Source: JALOLV01 sp046295175
GTDB lineage: Bacteria > Bacteroidota > Bacteroidia > Cytophagales > Spirosomataceae
Assembly (NCBI GenBank): GCA_046295175.1
Contig: JBKBNY010000007.1
Span: 186,001 to 250,000, forward strand
Direction of reading: 5' to 3'
Length of the DNA: 64,000 nucleotides
Part shown: one piece after another, positions 1-7,537 of the stretch
Numbering within the stretch: the stretch's first letter is position 1
How the letters are laid out: every line of letters starts with the position of its first letter
Notes under the pieces: model-generated
Database searches by the model: none
What the model saw: only the letters and a program-made list of their open reading frames with translations
What the model was told of the DNA's origin: nothing
Translations under genes and position numbers: made by a program

Positions 1-57
1 TTGCCACCACCCGCCACAGGAGTGGAGTTATCTGAATTTGTCATTAAGAAAGAATGA
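1..57 (+). CDS. C-terminal end of a gene cut by the window edge
   Basis: Frame 1 is open from the first base to a TGA at 55-57 and would encode about 18 residues beginning LPPPATGVEL and ending in a charged VIKKE tail. The Pro-rich start and the charged end look like a protein C-terminus, but no family can be named from so little. It would be co-directional with the methyltransferase that follows about 160 bp later. The alternative is chance open sequence. Confidence 0.35.
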   Translation: MPPPATGVELSEFVIKKE

Positions 58-220
58 TTTTTTTGCGAAGATAATAAAAAAAATCCCTTTTTGCGAAACC
101 TAACCTCAATCTGCCCATGTTTTAGGTTCGAGTGGTATCAGTTTTATAATAAATCTTTCAATTTTTAATATTACCACAATTATTGATAAATTTGTATGTG
201 ATGATAAAAGCCACAAATTG

Positions 221-1600
221 ATGAGAAATAATAAAATACGATTTATTGACTTATTTGCTGGTCTTGGCGGTATCCGTCTGGGTTTTGAGAAGGTATTCAA
301 CAGTTTGGGATTTCAGACTGAATGCGTCATGACATCCGAGATAAAGCCGTATGCCGTTAAAACACTAAAACATAATTTTGAACACGACTTATTTGTTGGA
401 GATATTTTCAAGGTTGAGAACAAAGATATTCCTGATTTCGATTTTCTACTGGGCGGATTCCCTTGCCAGCCTTTTAGTGCAGGTGGAAAACGCCAAGGAT
501 TTTTAGATACAAGAGGTACTCTTTTTTTTGAAATAGAACGCATCTTGAAAGAAAAGCAACCTTATGGCTTTATTTTAGAGAATGTCGAAGGTCTCGTAAA
601 ACACGATGCCGAGTTTAGATATGATAAAATCGGGCGTACCCTTTCTACCATCATTTATAAACTCGAAACCGAATTGGGCTATCATGTATCTTGGGAGGTG
701 CTGGATTCGCTTAATTTTGGGTTGCCACAGTCTCGAAAACGAATATTTATTGTGGGGACAAAAGATGAAAAAGTAAAATTAAATCGCTTTGAGCCTCGTT
801 ATGGTAAATTAAGAGATATTTTAGAACAAAATTTAGAGACAATCCAATCTGACTTTATCACAAAAATTCTTGCTCATTTTGAGATAAATGAGCTTTACGG
901 AAAGTCTATCAAAGACAAAAGAGGTGGAGATAATAATATACATAGTTGGGATATCGGTCTAAAAGGTGAGGTGAGTCAAGAACAATCATTATTATTAAGC
1001 CAATTATTTAAAGAAAGGCGTAAGAAACATTGGGCTGAACAAATTGGGATTACTTGGATGGATGGCATGCCACTTACTCTCAAACAGATTCAATCATTTT
1101 ACAAACCAACCTTGTTTGACTCTAACTACAATTTAAAAGAAATGCTTGACGATTTAGTTGATAAAGGCTATTTACGATTTGAACATCCAAAGAAAATTGT
1201 TGAAGAACAAACAGAGAATGGCATTAAAACATATCGAGAATATGACACTACTAAGCCTAAAGGCTATAATATTGTTACTGGCAAATTAAGTTTTGAAATT
1301 AATAAAATATTAGACCCAAATGATATTGCACCAACTTTGGTTGCAACCGATGTTTCAAGATTAGCCGTTCCAGATGGTAAAGGGCTGAGACGATTGACAA
1401 TCAGAGAAGGTCTTAGATTATTTGGCTATCCAGAGTGGTATCAAATACCTACAAAAATAAACGAAGCTTTTGATTTATTGGGTAATACTGTTGCGGTACC
1501 TGTTGTAGAATATGTAGCCGAAGAATTAGCTGAAATCTATATGAAAAATATATTTACCTCACATCAAGAAGAACTCCAGTGTGCTGTTGATAGTTTTTAA
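221..1600 (+). CDS. DNA (cytosine-5) methyltransferase, type II R-M
   Basis: Transfers a methyl group from S-adenosylmethionine to C5 of cytosine in a specific DNA site. The AdoMet motif DLFAGLGGIRLGFE is near the N-terminus. Motif IV is PCQPFSAGG with the catalytic cysteine at about residue 82, followed by ENVEGL (motif VI) and QSRKRIFIVG (motif VIII). The C-terminal RLTIREGLRLFGYPEWY and LLGNTVAVPV segments are motifs IX and X. At 459 residues it is normal for a monospecific enzyme with a large target-recognition domain (about residues 190-380). I use the ATG at 221 rather than the TTG one codon upstream, because MRNNKIRFIDLFAG is the usual N-terminus. Its 3' end overlaps the convergent endonuclease gene by 47 bp. 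AT-rich codons compared with neighbours suggest acquisition. Target sequence is not certain from sequence alone. Confidence 0.93.
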   Translation: MRNNKIRFIDLFAGLGGIRLGFEKVFNSLGFQTECVMTSEIKPYAVKTLKHNFEHDLFVGDIFKVENKDIPDFDFLLGGFPCQPFSAGGKRQGFLDTRGTLFFEIERILKEKQPYGFILENVEGLVKHDAEFRYDKIGRTLSTIIYKLETELGYHVSWEVLDSLNFGLPQSRKRIFIVGTKDEKVKLNRFEPRYGKLRDILEQNLETIQSDFITKILAHFEINELYGKSIKDKRGGDNNIHSWDIGLKGEVSQEQSLLLSQLFKERRKKHWAEQIGITWMDGMPLTLKQIQSFYKPTLFDSNYNLKEMLDDLVDKGYLRFEHPKKIVEEQTENGIKTYREYDTTKPKGYNIVTGKLSFEINKILDPNDIAPTLVATDVSRLAVPDGKGLRRLTIREGLRLFGYPEWYQIPTKINEAFDLLGNTVAVPVVEYVAEELAEIYMKNIFTSHQEELQCAVDSF

Positions 1601-2240
1601 GAACATTTTTCAGCCAATGCCCATTGGTATGTCTGGTTTGTGGATACTGATAACGAGTTTCGTTTAAAGCAGATAAAAATTCCTCCTTTGTTGAAAATGG
1701 TTTGAATTGTGTACGTTCAGAATACCAAGTAGCTGGGCGTAGGTTATAAATTACACTCTTTTTTTCCTGTACTTTTATCGGATAAGTACTACTGGAACAC
1801 GACAACTCCCAAATCTTTTTCATCCAAACATTCTTTATGCTTATTGAGCTGCCTTTCATCTGGTAAGCAAAAATTAGGTAATCTGAATCTATTCGATAAG
1901 CATCTGTAAGAAGAGAATTGCAATATGAATCAAAATTTGCTAAATCGAATCCAGGGCCCCTATCCCAATCAAAAGATTTGACTTCTAACAAACCTATTTT
2001 TTTGTTGCTGTTATCTAAATAAAAATCTGGGAACTTTTGGGTATTTTTATTTTCTTCAAACTCAACCCCCGTTTGGACTAACCATGATTTCAACCATTCT
2101 TGTAGAAGATTTCCGACAGTATCCTTTGTCTCAACCGAAATTGTAAGGTTTTTTAGAGTGAAATTAATGACTCCCGTTTCTCCTATTATCTTGTACTCAT
2201 TTACAAGTTTAGAGAATAGTTCTTGAGCAGTTAATTTCAT
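1554..2240 (-). CDS. Type II restriction endonuclease, NgoBV/NlaIV-like
   Basis: A 228-residue protein, probably the cutting partner of the convergent C5 methyltransferase. A PD-(D/E)xK core is visible: P71-D72, then E86-V87-K88 in GLLEVKSFDW after a 13-residue gap. From memory it resembles the NgoBV family, whose members cut GGNNCC; this family assignment is recollection plus context, not a search result. The KNVIYNLRP-like segment near residue 165 and the small size fit. The gene lies tail-to-tail with the methyltransferase, and the last 47 bp of each gene are shared. This ties their inheritance together and may let antisense transcripts balance expression. No C (controller) protein gene is seen nearby. 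Confidence 0.75.
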   Translation of the reverse strand: MKLTAQELFSKLVNEYKIIGETGVINFTLKNLTISVETKDTVGNLLQEWLKSWLVQTGVEFEENKNTQKFPDFYLDNSNKKIGLLEVKSFDWDRGPGFDLANFDSYCNSLLTDAYRIDSDYLIFAYQMKGSSISIKNVWMKKIWELSCSSSTYPIKVQEKKSVIYNLRPATWYSERTQFKPFSTKEEFLSALNETRYQYPQTRHTNGHWLKNVLKNYQQHTGVLLDVR

Positions 2241-2274
2241 TGAAAATAGAATAAATTAGTGGGAGGATTCCAAA

Positions 2275-2574
2275 TCAGCAGCTAAAGAATATATGATATA
2301 GCTTGATTTCTATAAAAATAAACGCAGTAATTAGTGTGGCAAGACCTACTTTTTCTTTGATTGTCATCAATGTTGCCTGTGGGCAGCATTTCTTCTCTAC
2401 TTTGGCTTGCATGGCTTCTTTTATACTTTTTTCGAGTTGGTAGCCATCAATGCAAGGCATACAATCGTGCATATGTGTTTTAAAATGCTCAACCTCCTCT
2501 GGCGTTGCCGAACCGTCTAAAACGGCTTGTATCATCTGCATACACTTCGCATGATTCTCACACTGATGCTTCAT
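2275..2574 (-). CDS. Zinc-type (ZAS) anti-sigma factor
   Basis: A 99-residue protein with the H34-x3-C38-x2-C41 signature of zinc-associated anti-sigma domains, plus extra cysteines at 5 and 11 and a CC pair near residue 63. It lies 88 bp downstream of the ECF sigma gene on the same strand, the usual arrangement for an RsrA/SigR-like pair. It probably binds that sigma factor and releases it when the thiols are oxidised; this is inference from the family. The last 20 or so residues (LATLITAFIFIEIKLYHIFF) are hydrophobic and could be a membrane segment, which is unusual for the soluble members of the family and may reflect a shifted stop. Confidence 0.78.
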   Translation of the reverse strand: MKHQCENHAKCMQMIQAVLDGSATPEEVEHFKTHMHDCMPCIDGYQLEKSIKEAMQAKVEKKCCPQATLMTIKEKVGLATLITAFIFIEIKLYHIFFSC

Positions 2575-2662
2575 TGGTATTTAATTTAGGTAATTTCCTC
2601 GTCGTTTGTTATTACAAAATATTTTTGAGACAGAATACTATTTTCTACTCTGAAACTATAAA

Positions 2663-3319
2663 CTATTCTTCATCTTCAAAAGTTCCATTTGTTTGATAAC
2701 CCATCGACGAAGCATAAGATTTTAACTTCTCTTTAAGCAAGTTTCTGGCTCTGTGTAAGCGTGAACGCACCGTTCCGATTGGTATATCCAAGATTTTTGC
2801 CATCTCTTCGTAAGTAAACCCTTCGATGTCGCAAAGGATAATCACCGTACGGAAATCTACCGGCAGGCTGTTAAGTGCATTGGCAACTTCATCGCCAATC
2901 ATATCCTGAACAGTCTCGGTACGAAGGTCGGTCGTCGCCTCCATTTCGGCATCTTCTACCGAATTGTAAGTGGTTTCAACTTCTTGATAATCAACCTTCG
3001 ATGGCTCTTTGCTACGCTTACGATAGTCGTTTATGAAACTGTTTTTCAAGATTCTGAACAACCACGCCTTGGCGTTAGTTCCACGCTCAAAAGAATTGAT
3101 GAATCTAAATGCTTTTAAATAGGTATCTTGGACGAGGTCATTGGCATCGTCTTCGTCGTTGGTAAGTCTGAAAGCAAAGTTGTACATCGAATCTATGTGT
3201 GGCATAAATTCTTTGTCAAATACGGCATATTTCTCCTTCTCAGAGTACCGCTGGACGCTCTCTTCTATGATTTGTTCTTCGATTTGCTCTACTTGTTCTT
3301 CTTCCATAGCCGCTTTCAT
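2663..3319 (-). CDS. ECF RNA polymerase sigma factor (SigR/SigH-like)
   Basis: Directs RNA polymerase to an alternative promoter set. Region 2 is about residues 37-105 (MYNFAFRLTNDEDDANDLVQDTYLKAF). Region 4 is about residues 160-205 (LNSLPVDFRTVIILCDIEGFTYEEMAKILDIPIGTVRSRLHRAR). The two are joined by an acidic linker rich in Glu/Asp. The N-terminus carries about 30 extra acidic residues before region 2; an internal Met at residue 5 is an alternative start. The next gene on the same strand is a ZAS anti-sigma factor, so activity is probably controlled by sequestration. Two palindromes lie upstream of the start (3337-3352 and 3362-3373) and may be part of its own control region. Confidence 0.92.
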   Translation of the reverse strand: MKAAMEEEQVEQIEEQIIEESVQRYSEKEKYAVFDKEFMPHIDSMYNFAFRLTNDEDDANDLVQDTYLKAFRFINSFERGTNAKAWLFRILKNSFINDYRKRSKEPSKVDYQEVETTYNSVEDAEMEATTDLRTETVQDMIGDEVANALNSLPVDFRTVIILCDIEGFTYEEMAKILDIPIGTVRSRLHRARNLLKEKLKSYASSMGYQTNGTFEDEE

Positions 3320-3336
3320 CGTGTTTTGTGTAACGC

Positions 3337-3373
3337 ACGTATGACTATACGTAGGTTTTGCCGTAAATTTACG
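3337..3373. promoter_or_regulatory. Two palindromes upstream of the ECF sigma gene
   Basis: ACGTAT-gact-ATACGT at 3337-3352 is a perfect 6-bp inverted repeat with a 4-nt spacer. CGTAAATTTACG at 3362-3373 is a perfect 12-bp palindrome. Both sit 18 to 54 bp upstream of the sigma start codon at 3319, where a repressor or an autoregulated promoter would be expected. No regulator can be named. Confidence 0.35.
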
Positions 3374-4000
3374 ATTTTAACCAATAACGTGAGAGGTTTG
3401 TTAAAAAATAAATTGGATTATTTGAATGGCAGCATAAAAGGATAGAAGGAAAGTTTATAGTTTTATGAATGAGATGGATTGAATCAAATCCTTAAAAATC
3501 GTGATACGATTATCAGTAAAATTGGTTAAAAATTAGGTGTAAAGACAATCTGTGCCGCGACTTTCCTTTCTTTATTATCTAATAAATGCTGTATCACAAT
3601 CCATAGCGTTTTTATACATGGTTATATTTTAACGTGTGTTATGGATTAAGTTCTTCGTAAATAATTGATTATTAACCTGTTACAGCCTTATGTTTTTCTA
3701 AAGTATGCTTTTGTTGAAATATAATTATTGGAGAATACATAGAAATTCTTTTTAAGAACAAGCCGCGGCGTGTTCTTACGGTATTTTCACTGAAGAAATG
3801 TCCAGCAGTCAGAAAACCAAGCCACAGTTCACGTTATCTTAAAGGATATTCATCGACAAAATCAATGAGAGAATCCCTGATTTTTATGTTCAGAAATGTA
3901 TTTGAATCGGGTCAAATAAGCTCGAATCTTTTTATTATTTTTGTAAGCGACCTATTACTCTAAACATTTATCGAAACTCACTCATCGAAACAAACATCTC
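3374..4000. other. Long intergenic region with one GC-rich palindrome
   Basis: About 630 bp without a convincing gene on either strand, between the divergent sigma and dipeptidase genes. It is AT-rich except for a 26-bp near-perfect palindrome at 3753-3778: TAAGAACA, then GCCGCGGC, then TGTTCTTA, with one unpaired position on each side of the core. No coding region ends just before it, so it is not an obvious terminator. Promoters for the sigma and dipeptidase genes should lie in the two ends; a weak TATTTTTG (-7-like) is at 3936-3943. Confidence 0.5.
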
Positions 4001-5221
4001 ATGAAACCAACCTTAACTTTAATTTTACTACTGACCTCGGCGATTACATTGGCACAGTCCGAAGAGAAACTCCGCAAAAAAGCGGCAAAAATTCACCAAA
4101 AAGCATTTACGGTAGATACTCACGCCGACGTGCCGATTATGATGGCCAAAGAGGGTTTTGATATTAGCCATAAATACGATTGGGAAAACGACGGCTCACA
4201 GATTGATTTTCCGAGAATGAAAGATGGCGGCATGGATGCCATGTTTTTTGCGGTTTATGTGGGGCAAGGCAAACGCACACCCGAAGGCAACTCCGAGGCC
4301 AAAGAAAAAGCCCTCAAAATTTTTGATTTGATACACTCGGCTCTCAAAAAGTATCCCGATGTTGCAGAATTAGCAACAACATCACGAGATGGTTATCGAA
4401 TCCAGAAGGCTGGTAAAAGAGCCGTTTTTATTGGAATGGAGAATGGCTGGTGTATTGGCCGTGATTTGTCAAACCTAAAACTTTATTATGATTTGGGACT
4501 GAGGTACATTACGCTTTCGCACTCGTTCAACAATGACATTTGCGATTCGTCGGGCGACCCCGAAGGTGCTGAATTCAACGGGCTGAGTTCTTACGGCGAA
4601 AAGGTCGTAAAAGAGATGAATCGCTTGGGTATTATGGTCGATATTTCGCACGTTTCAGATTCTACTTTTTATGACGTCGTCAAACTCACCAAATCGCCCT
4701 TGATAGCCTCGCATTCATCGTGCAGAGCATTGTGCAACAACAAACGCAATATGACTGACGACATGATTCGGGCTTTGGCAAAGAACGGAGGTGTGATTCA
4801 GATAAATTTTGTACCCGATTTTGTCAAGAAACCATCTGAGCAGCAAGAGGTGTCTATCAAAGAATTACGCATGAAAATGATGCGTGCCGAAACAACTGCC
4901 GACGAACAGAAACAAATCGAGCAAGAATTTAAAAAACTAAAAAAACAATTTGCTAAAGATTTACCAACAGTTGCTGATGTTGTCAATCACATTGACCATG
5001 TCGTAAAATTAGTCGGAATCGACCACGTAGGAATCGGAATGGATATGGATGGCGGTGGCGAAGTAATTGGCTGTCAGGATGTTAGCCAAATCGGCAATAT
5101 TACTTTAGAATTAGTACGTAGAGGGTATTCGGCAAAAGATATTCGCAAAATTTGGGGAGAAAATACAATGCGAGTTTTGGATGATAACGAACGAATTGCA
5201 AAAGAATTACAGAAAAAATAA
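4001..5221 (+). CDS. Membrane dipeptidase, peptidase family M19
   Basis: Zinc-dependent hydrolysis of dipeptides, probably in the periplasm. A signal peptide (residues 1-18, ending ITLAQS) precedes a TIM-barrel M19 domain. Metal and active-site motifs are visible: DTHADVP at about residue 40, a conserved ENGW, SHSFNND near the middle, VDISHVSD followed by ASHSSCRAL, and DHVGIGMDMDGG near the C-terminus. GENTMRVL is the typical closing motif. At 406 residues it is full length. It is monocistronic: a long gap precedes it and a hairpin terminator at 5237-5269 follows. Substrate range cannot be read from sequence; D-amino-acid dipeptides are possible for this family. Confidence 0.92.
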   Translation: MKPTLTLILLLTSAITLAQSEEKLRKKAAKIHQKAFTVDTHADVPIMMAKEGFDISHKYDWENDGSQIDFPRMKDGGMDAMFFAVYVGQGKRTPEGNSEAKEKALKIFDLIHSALKKYPDVAELATTSRDGYRIQKAGKRAVFIGMENGWCIGRDLSNLKLYYDLGLRYITLSHSFNNDICDSSGDPEGAEFNGLSSYGEKVVKEMNRLGIMVDISHVSDSTFYDVVKLTKSPLIASHSSCRALCNNKRNMTDDMIRALAKNGGVIQINFVPDFVKKPSEQQEVSIKELRMKMMRAETTADEQKQIEQEFKKLKKQFAKDLPTVADVVNHIDHVVKLVGIDHVGIGMDMDGGGEVIGCQDVSQIGNITLELVRRGYSAKDIRKIWGENTMRVLDDNERIAKELQKK

Positions 5222-5236
5222 AAAATTTAAAATCTA

Positions 5237-5269
5237 AACCCTGTCAACATTCAAAACGCTGACAGGGTT
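5237..5269. terminator. Bidirectional hairpin terminator
   Basis: AACCCTGTCA (5237-5246) pairs perfectly with TGACAGGGTT (5260-5269) between the convergent dipeptidase and guanylyltransferase genes. The stem core is the same sequence as in the hairpin after the glucan phosphorylase gene at 52758-52800, so it may belong to a small repeat family. Confidence 0.7.
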
Positions 5270-5274
5270 ATTAT

Positions 5275-6342
5275 CTACACAAACGATTTTCCTTTCTTTT
5301 CGGCAAGTGCCACAAATTCTTTAACTTTTTGCTCATCGTCTTTGCGGCAAATCATCAAGACATTATTGTATTCGGCAACAATAAAATTATCAAGGCCATT
5401 GACCACTACCAAACGGTCTTTTGGCGTTTTGATAATGCTATTTTTGGTATCAAAAAGCATGACGTTGGCATCAATAACATTTTGATTTTCGTCCTTATCC
5501 GAATTCTCATAAAGCGATTTCCAAGTCCCTAAATCCGACCAGCCAATATCGCTCAAAACAGTGTAAACATTCTGAGCCTTCTCCATGATACCATTATCTA
5601 TCGAAATCTTCTTACACTGCGGAAAAGCTTTTATTAAAGCCTCTTTTTCGGTTTCGGTATAAAAATGCCCTTTCATTTCCTCCATTGCTTCGGCAATTTC
5701 TGGTAAATGTTGCTCAAACTCTCTGATGATTGCTTTGGCATTCCAGATAAAAATACCAGCATTCCAGACATAATCGCCGCTATCAATAAACTGTTGAGCC
5801 AATTCGAGCGGAGGTTTTTCAGTAAAGGTCTTTACTCTTTTTACTTCATCTTTTCCTTCCGAAAAATGTATATAACCATATCCAGTATCTGGGCGTGTTG
5901 GTTGAATCCCGAGTGTTAGAAGCACATCATTTTTTGAAGAAAAATCTAAAGCAATCTTAATACGACTTTTAAATTCTTCTTCTTTTAATATAATGTGGTC
6001 GGCTGGTGCAACTACAATATTTGCATCTGGGTTCTGCTCAGCGATTTTATAGCATGAATACGCAATACACGGAGCAGTATTTCGCATTTCGGGTTCGAGC
6101 AAGATTTGGTCGTCCGAAAGGTAAGGCAATTGTTCTTTGGTGAGATTATAATATTCTTTGTTGGTTACAATATAAATATTCTCTTTAGGACAAACGCCCT
6201 CAAATCTTTCGGCTGTTTGTTGAATCAGCGTTTTGCCAGTTCCTAAAACATCATGAAATTGTTTGGGATAAGTTGTGCGACTGAAAGGCCAAAAGCGAGT
6301 TCCTACGCCTCCCGCCATTATGATTACATAGTTATTATTCAT
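5275..6342 (-). CDS. Mannose-1-phosphate guanylyltransferase
   Basis: Makes GDP-mannose from GTP and mannose-1-phosphate for surface polysaccharide. The N-terminal nucleotidyltransferase signature is MAGGVGTRFWPFSRTTYPKQF (residues 10-30). It is followed by VVAPADHII, the FTEKP motif and GYIH/WNAGIFIW segments of the type II NDP-hexose pyrophosphorylases. At 355 residues it lacks the C-terminal cupin isomerase domain found in bifunctional ManC, so it should be monofunctional. The stop codon faces the dipeptidase gene across a shared hairpin. The gene upstream on the same strand is a DUF3089 hydrolase 50 bp away, so co-transcription is possible, but no polysaccharide cluster surrounds it. Confidence 0.92.
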   Translation of the reverse strand: MNNNYVIIMAGGVGTRFWPFSRTTYPKQFHDVLGTGKTLIQQTAERFEGVCPKENIYIVTNKEYYNLTKEQLPYLSDDQILLEPEMRNTAPCIAYSCYKIAEQNPDANIVVAPADHIILKEEEFKSRIKIALDFSSKNDVLLTLGIQPTRPDTGYGYIHFSEGKDEVKRVKTFTEKPPLELAQQFIDSGDYVWNAGIFIWNAKAIIREFEQHLPEIAEAMEEMKGHFYTETEKEALIKAFPQCKKISIDNGIMEKAQNVYTVLSDIGWSDLGTWKSLYENSDKDENQNVIDANVMLFDTKNSIIKTPKDRLVVVNGLDNFIVAEYNNVLMICRKDDEQKVKEFVALAEKKGKSFV

Positions 6343-6392
6343 TCGTCAATAATGTTCATTTGTTAGAAGTATTCAATCATCTAATAAAGTTT

Positions 6393-7436
6393 TCAATGAC
6401 TTTGTAAATATTTTTCAATTCGCAAAGCTACATTTTCTCTAATATTCATCCAAAAAAGATTAATATCGGCTCTATGCCAAATCTTTATATTCAAAAATAT
6501 CCGCCCTTTTACGTAAGGTTTATTTATCCATAATAATCCTTTGTTGCATTGGGCATCGGCTGCATTTTCTACAAATGTGTATTTTTGTCCGACACCGCCA
6601 GAGTTCAACTCTTTTGGTGCAAAGTCTTCGTTGGTTTTCCAAGTGAGTGGATTTGTACAAAGAGCCGTATTTAAGGCTTCGTTGTAATAATCTGGATAGT
6701 AATCTCTGGCAAAAGTATTCCACGAAACAAACCCACCGACATCCTCAGCCGATTGGCTCGGTTTGATGTTTTCAAAAGTATTTGGTTGCGTTGCAATTCC
6801 AATCAGATATGCCTCAACCAATTTGTTTTGTAACGGCTTGCCATCAAAGAATTCTTTCAACAACCTTTTTGCGTGAATCGTTCCTTGGCTGTGGGAGGCA
6901 ATCACAATCGGGCGGCCGTCATTCCAATTTGTAAGATAGTACTCAAAAGCCGCCTTGATATCCGCATACGCCAAATCGAGAGCCTCTTTCATATCCTCTT
7001 TATTCGGAGTCAAGAATGAATAATAATGAGCCTGCCGATACCGTGGAGCGTATATTTTGCACGAACCATTGAACGCTGTCGCTTGATTTAAGATGGTCGA
7101 GCCATCTACACTTTTGTTCATAGTTTCATCATTTATGTCGGCATTCCATTCGTACTGATTGGTTGGTGTACCCGTAAAGATTGTAGGATGCAGAAAAAAC
7201 ACATCAACTTTTGCTAATGCCTGATTATCAGTTAGATTAGATTTATGCGGTACCGTATCTGCCAAATCTTTTTGGGTTGGATGAGCCGCCCAAGCCTTCA
7301 AATCTGCGTAATTAGGCACTGGTGGAATCATATTTTTATCAAATCTACTTTGTATTGTGTAAATCTTTTGAGCCGATACATTTACGCAAATGATTGATAA
7401 TAAGAATGTTATGCGTGCATACTTATTTAGTGGCAT
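6393..7436 (-). CDS. DUF3089 alpha/beta-hydrolase (lipase-like), exported
   Basis: Predicted 347-residue secreted hydrolase. I chose the ATG at 7436 rather than the longer reading from 7502, because MPLNKYARITFLLSIICVNVSAQ is a clean signal peptide. The mature protein has the DUF3089 features: VDVFFLHPTIF, the pair CKIYAPRYRQ, and the nucleophile elbow ASHSQGT with the serine in GHSxG-like context. Substrate is unknown; the fold suggests an ester or lipid. It is followed 50 bp later by the guanylyltransferase gene. Confidence 0.8.
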   Translation of the reverse strand: MPLNKYARITFLLSIICVNVSAQKIYTIQSRFDKNMIPPVPNYADLKAWAAHPTQKDLADTVPHKSNLTDNQALAKVDVFFLHPTIFTGTPTNQYEWNADINDETMNKSVDGSTILNQATAFNGSCKIYAPRYRQAHYYSFLTPNKEDMKEALDLAYADIKAAFEYYLTNWNDGRPIVIASHSQGTIHAKRLLKEFFDGKPLQNKLVEAYLIGIATQPNTFENIKPSQSAEDVGGFVSWNTFARDYYPDYYNEALNTALCTNPLTWKTNEDFAPKELNSGGVGQKYTFVENAADAQCNKGLLWINKPYVKGRIFLNIKIWHRADINLFWMNIRENVALRIEKYLQSH

Positions 7437-7537
7437 ATTTTTATATAATTTTTTTCTTATAAAATTGTAAAATACTAATATTAATTTTTGATATTTGTAC
7501 AAAATTACGTTTTGTTAACCACTAACCAAGAAAGATT

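Noticed and set aside
3128..3445. Plus-strand ORFs over the start of the ECF sigma gene
   Set aside because: They are shadows of the clear sigma-70 family reading on the minus strand and run through its upstream region.
3753..3778. Palindrome called as a terminator
   Set aside because: No gene ends within 300 bp upstream on either strand and there is no T-run, so terminator status is not supported.
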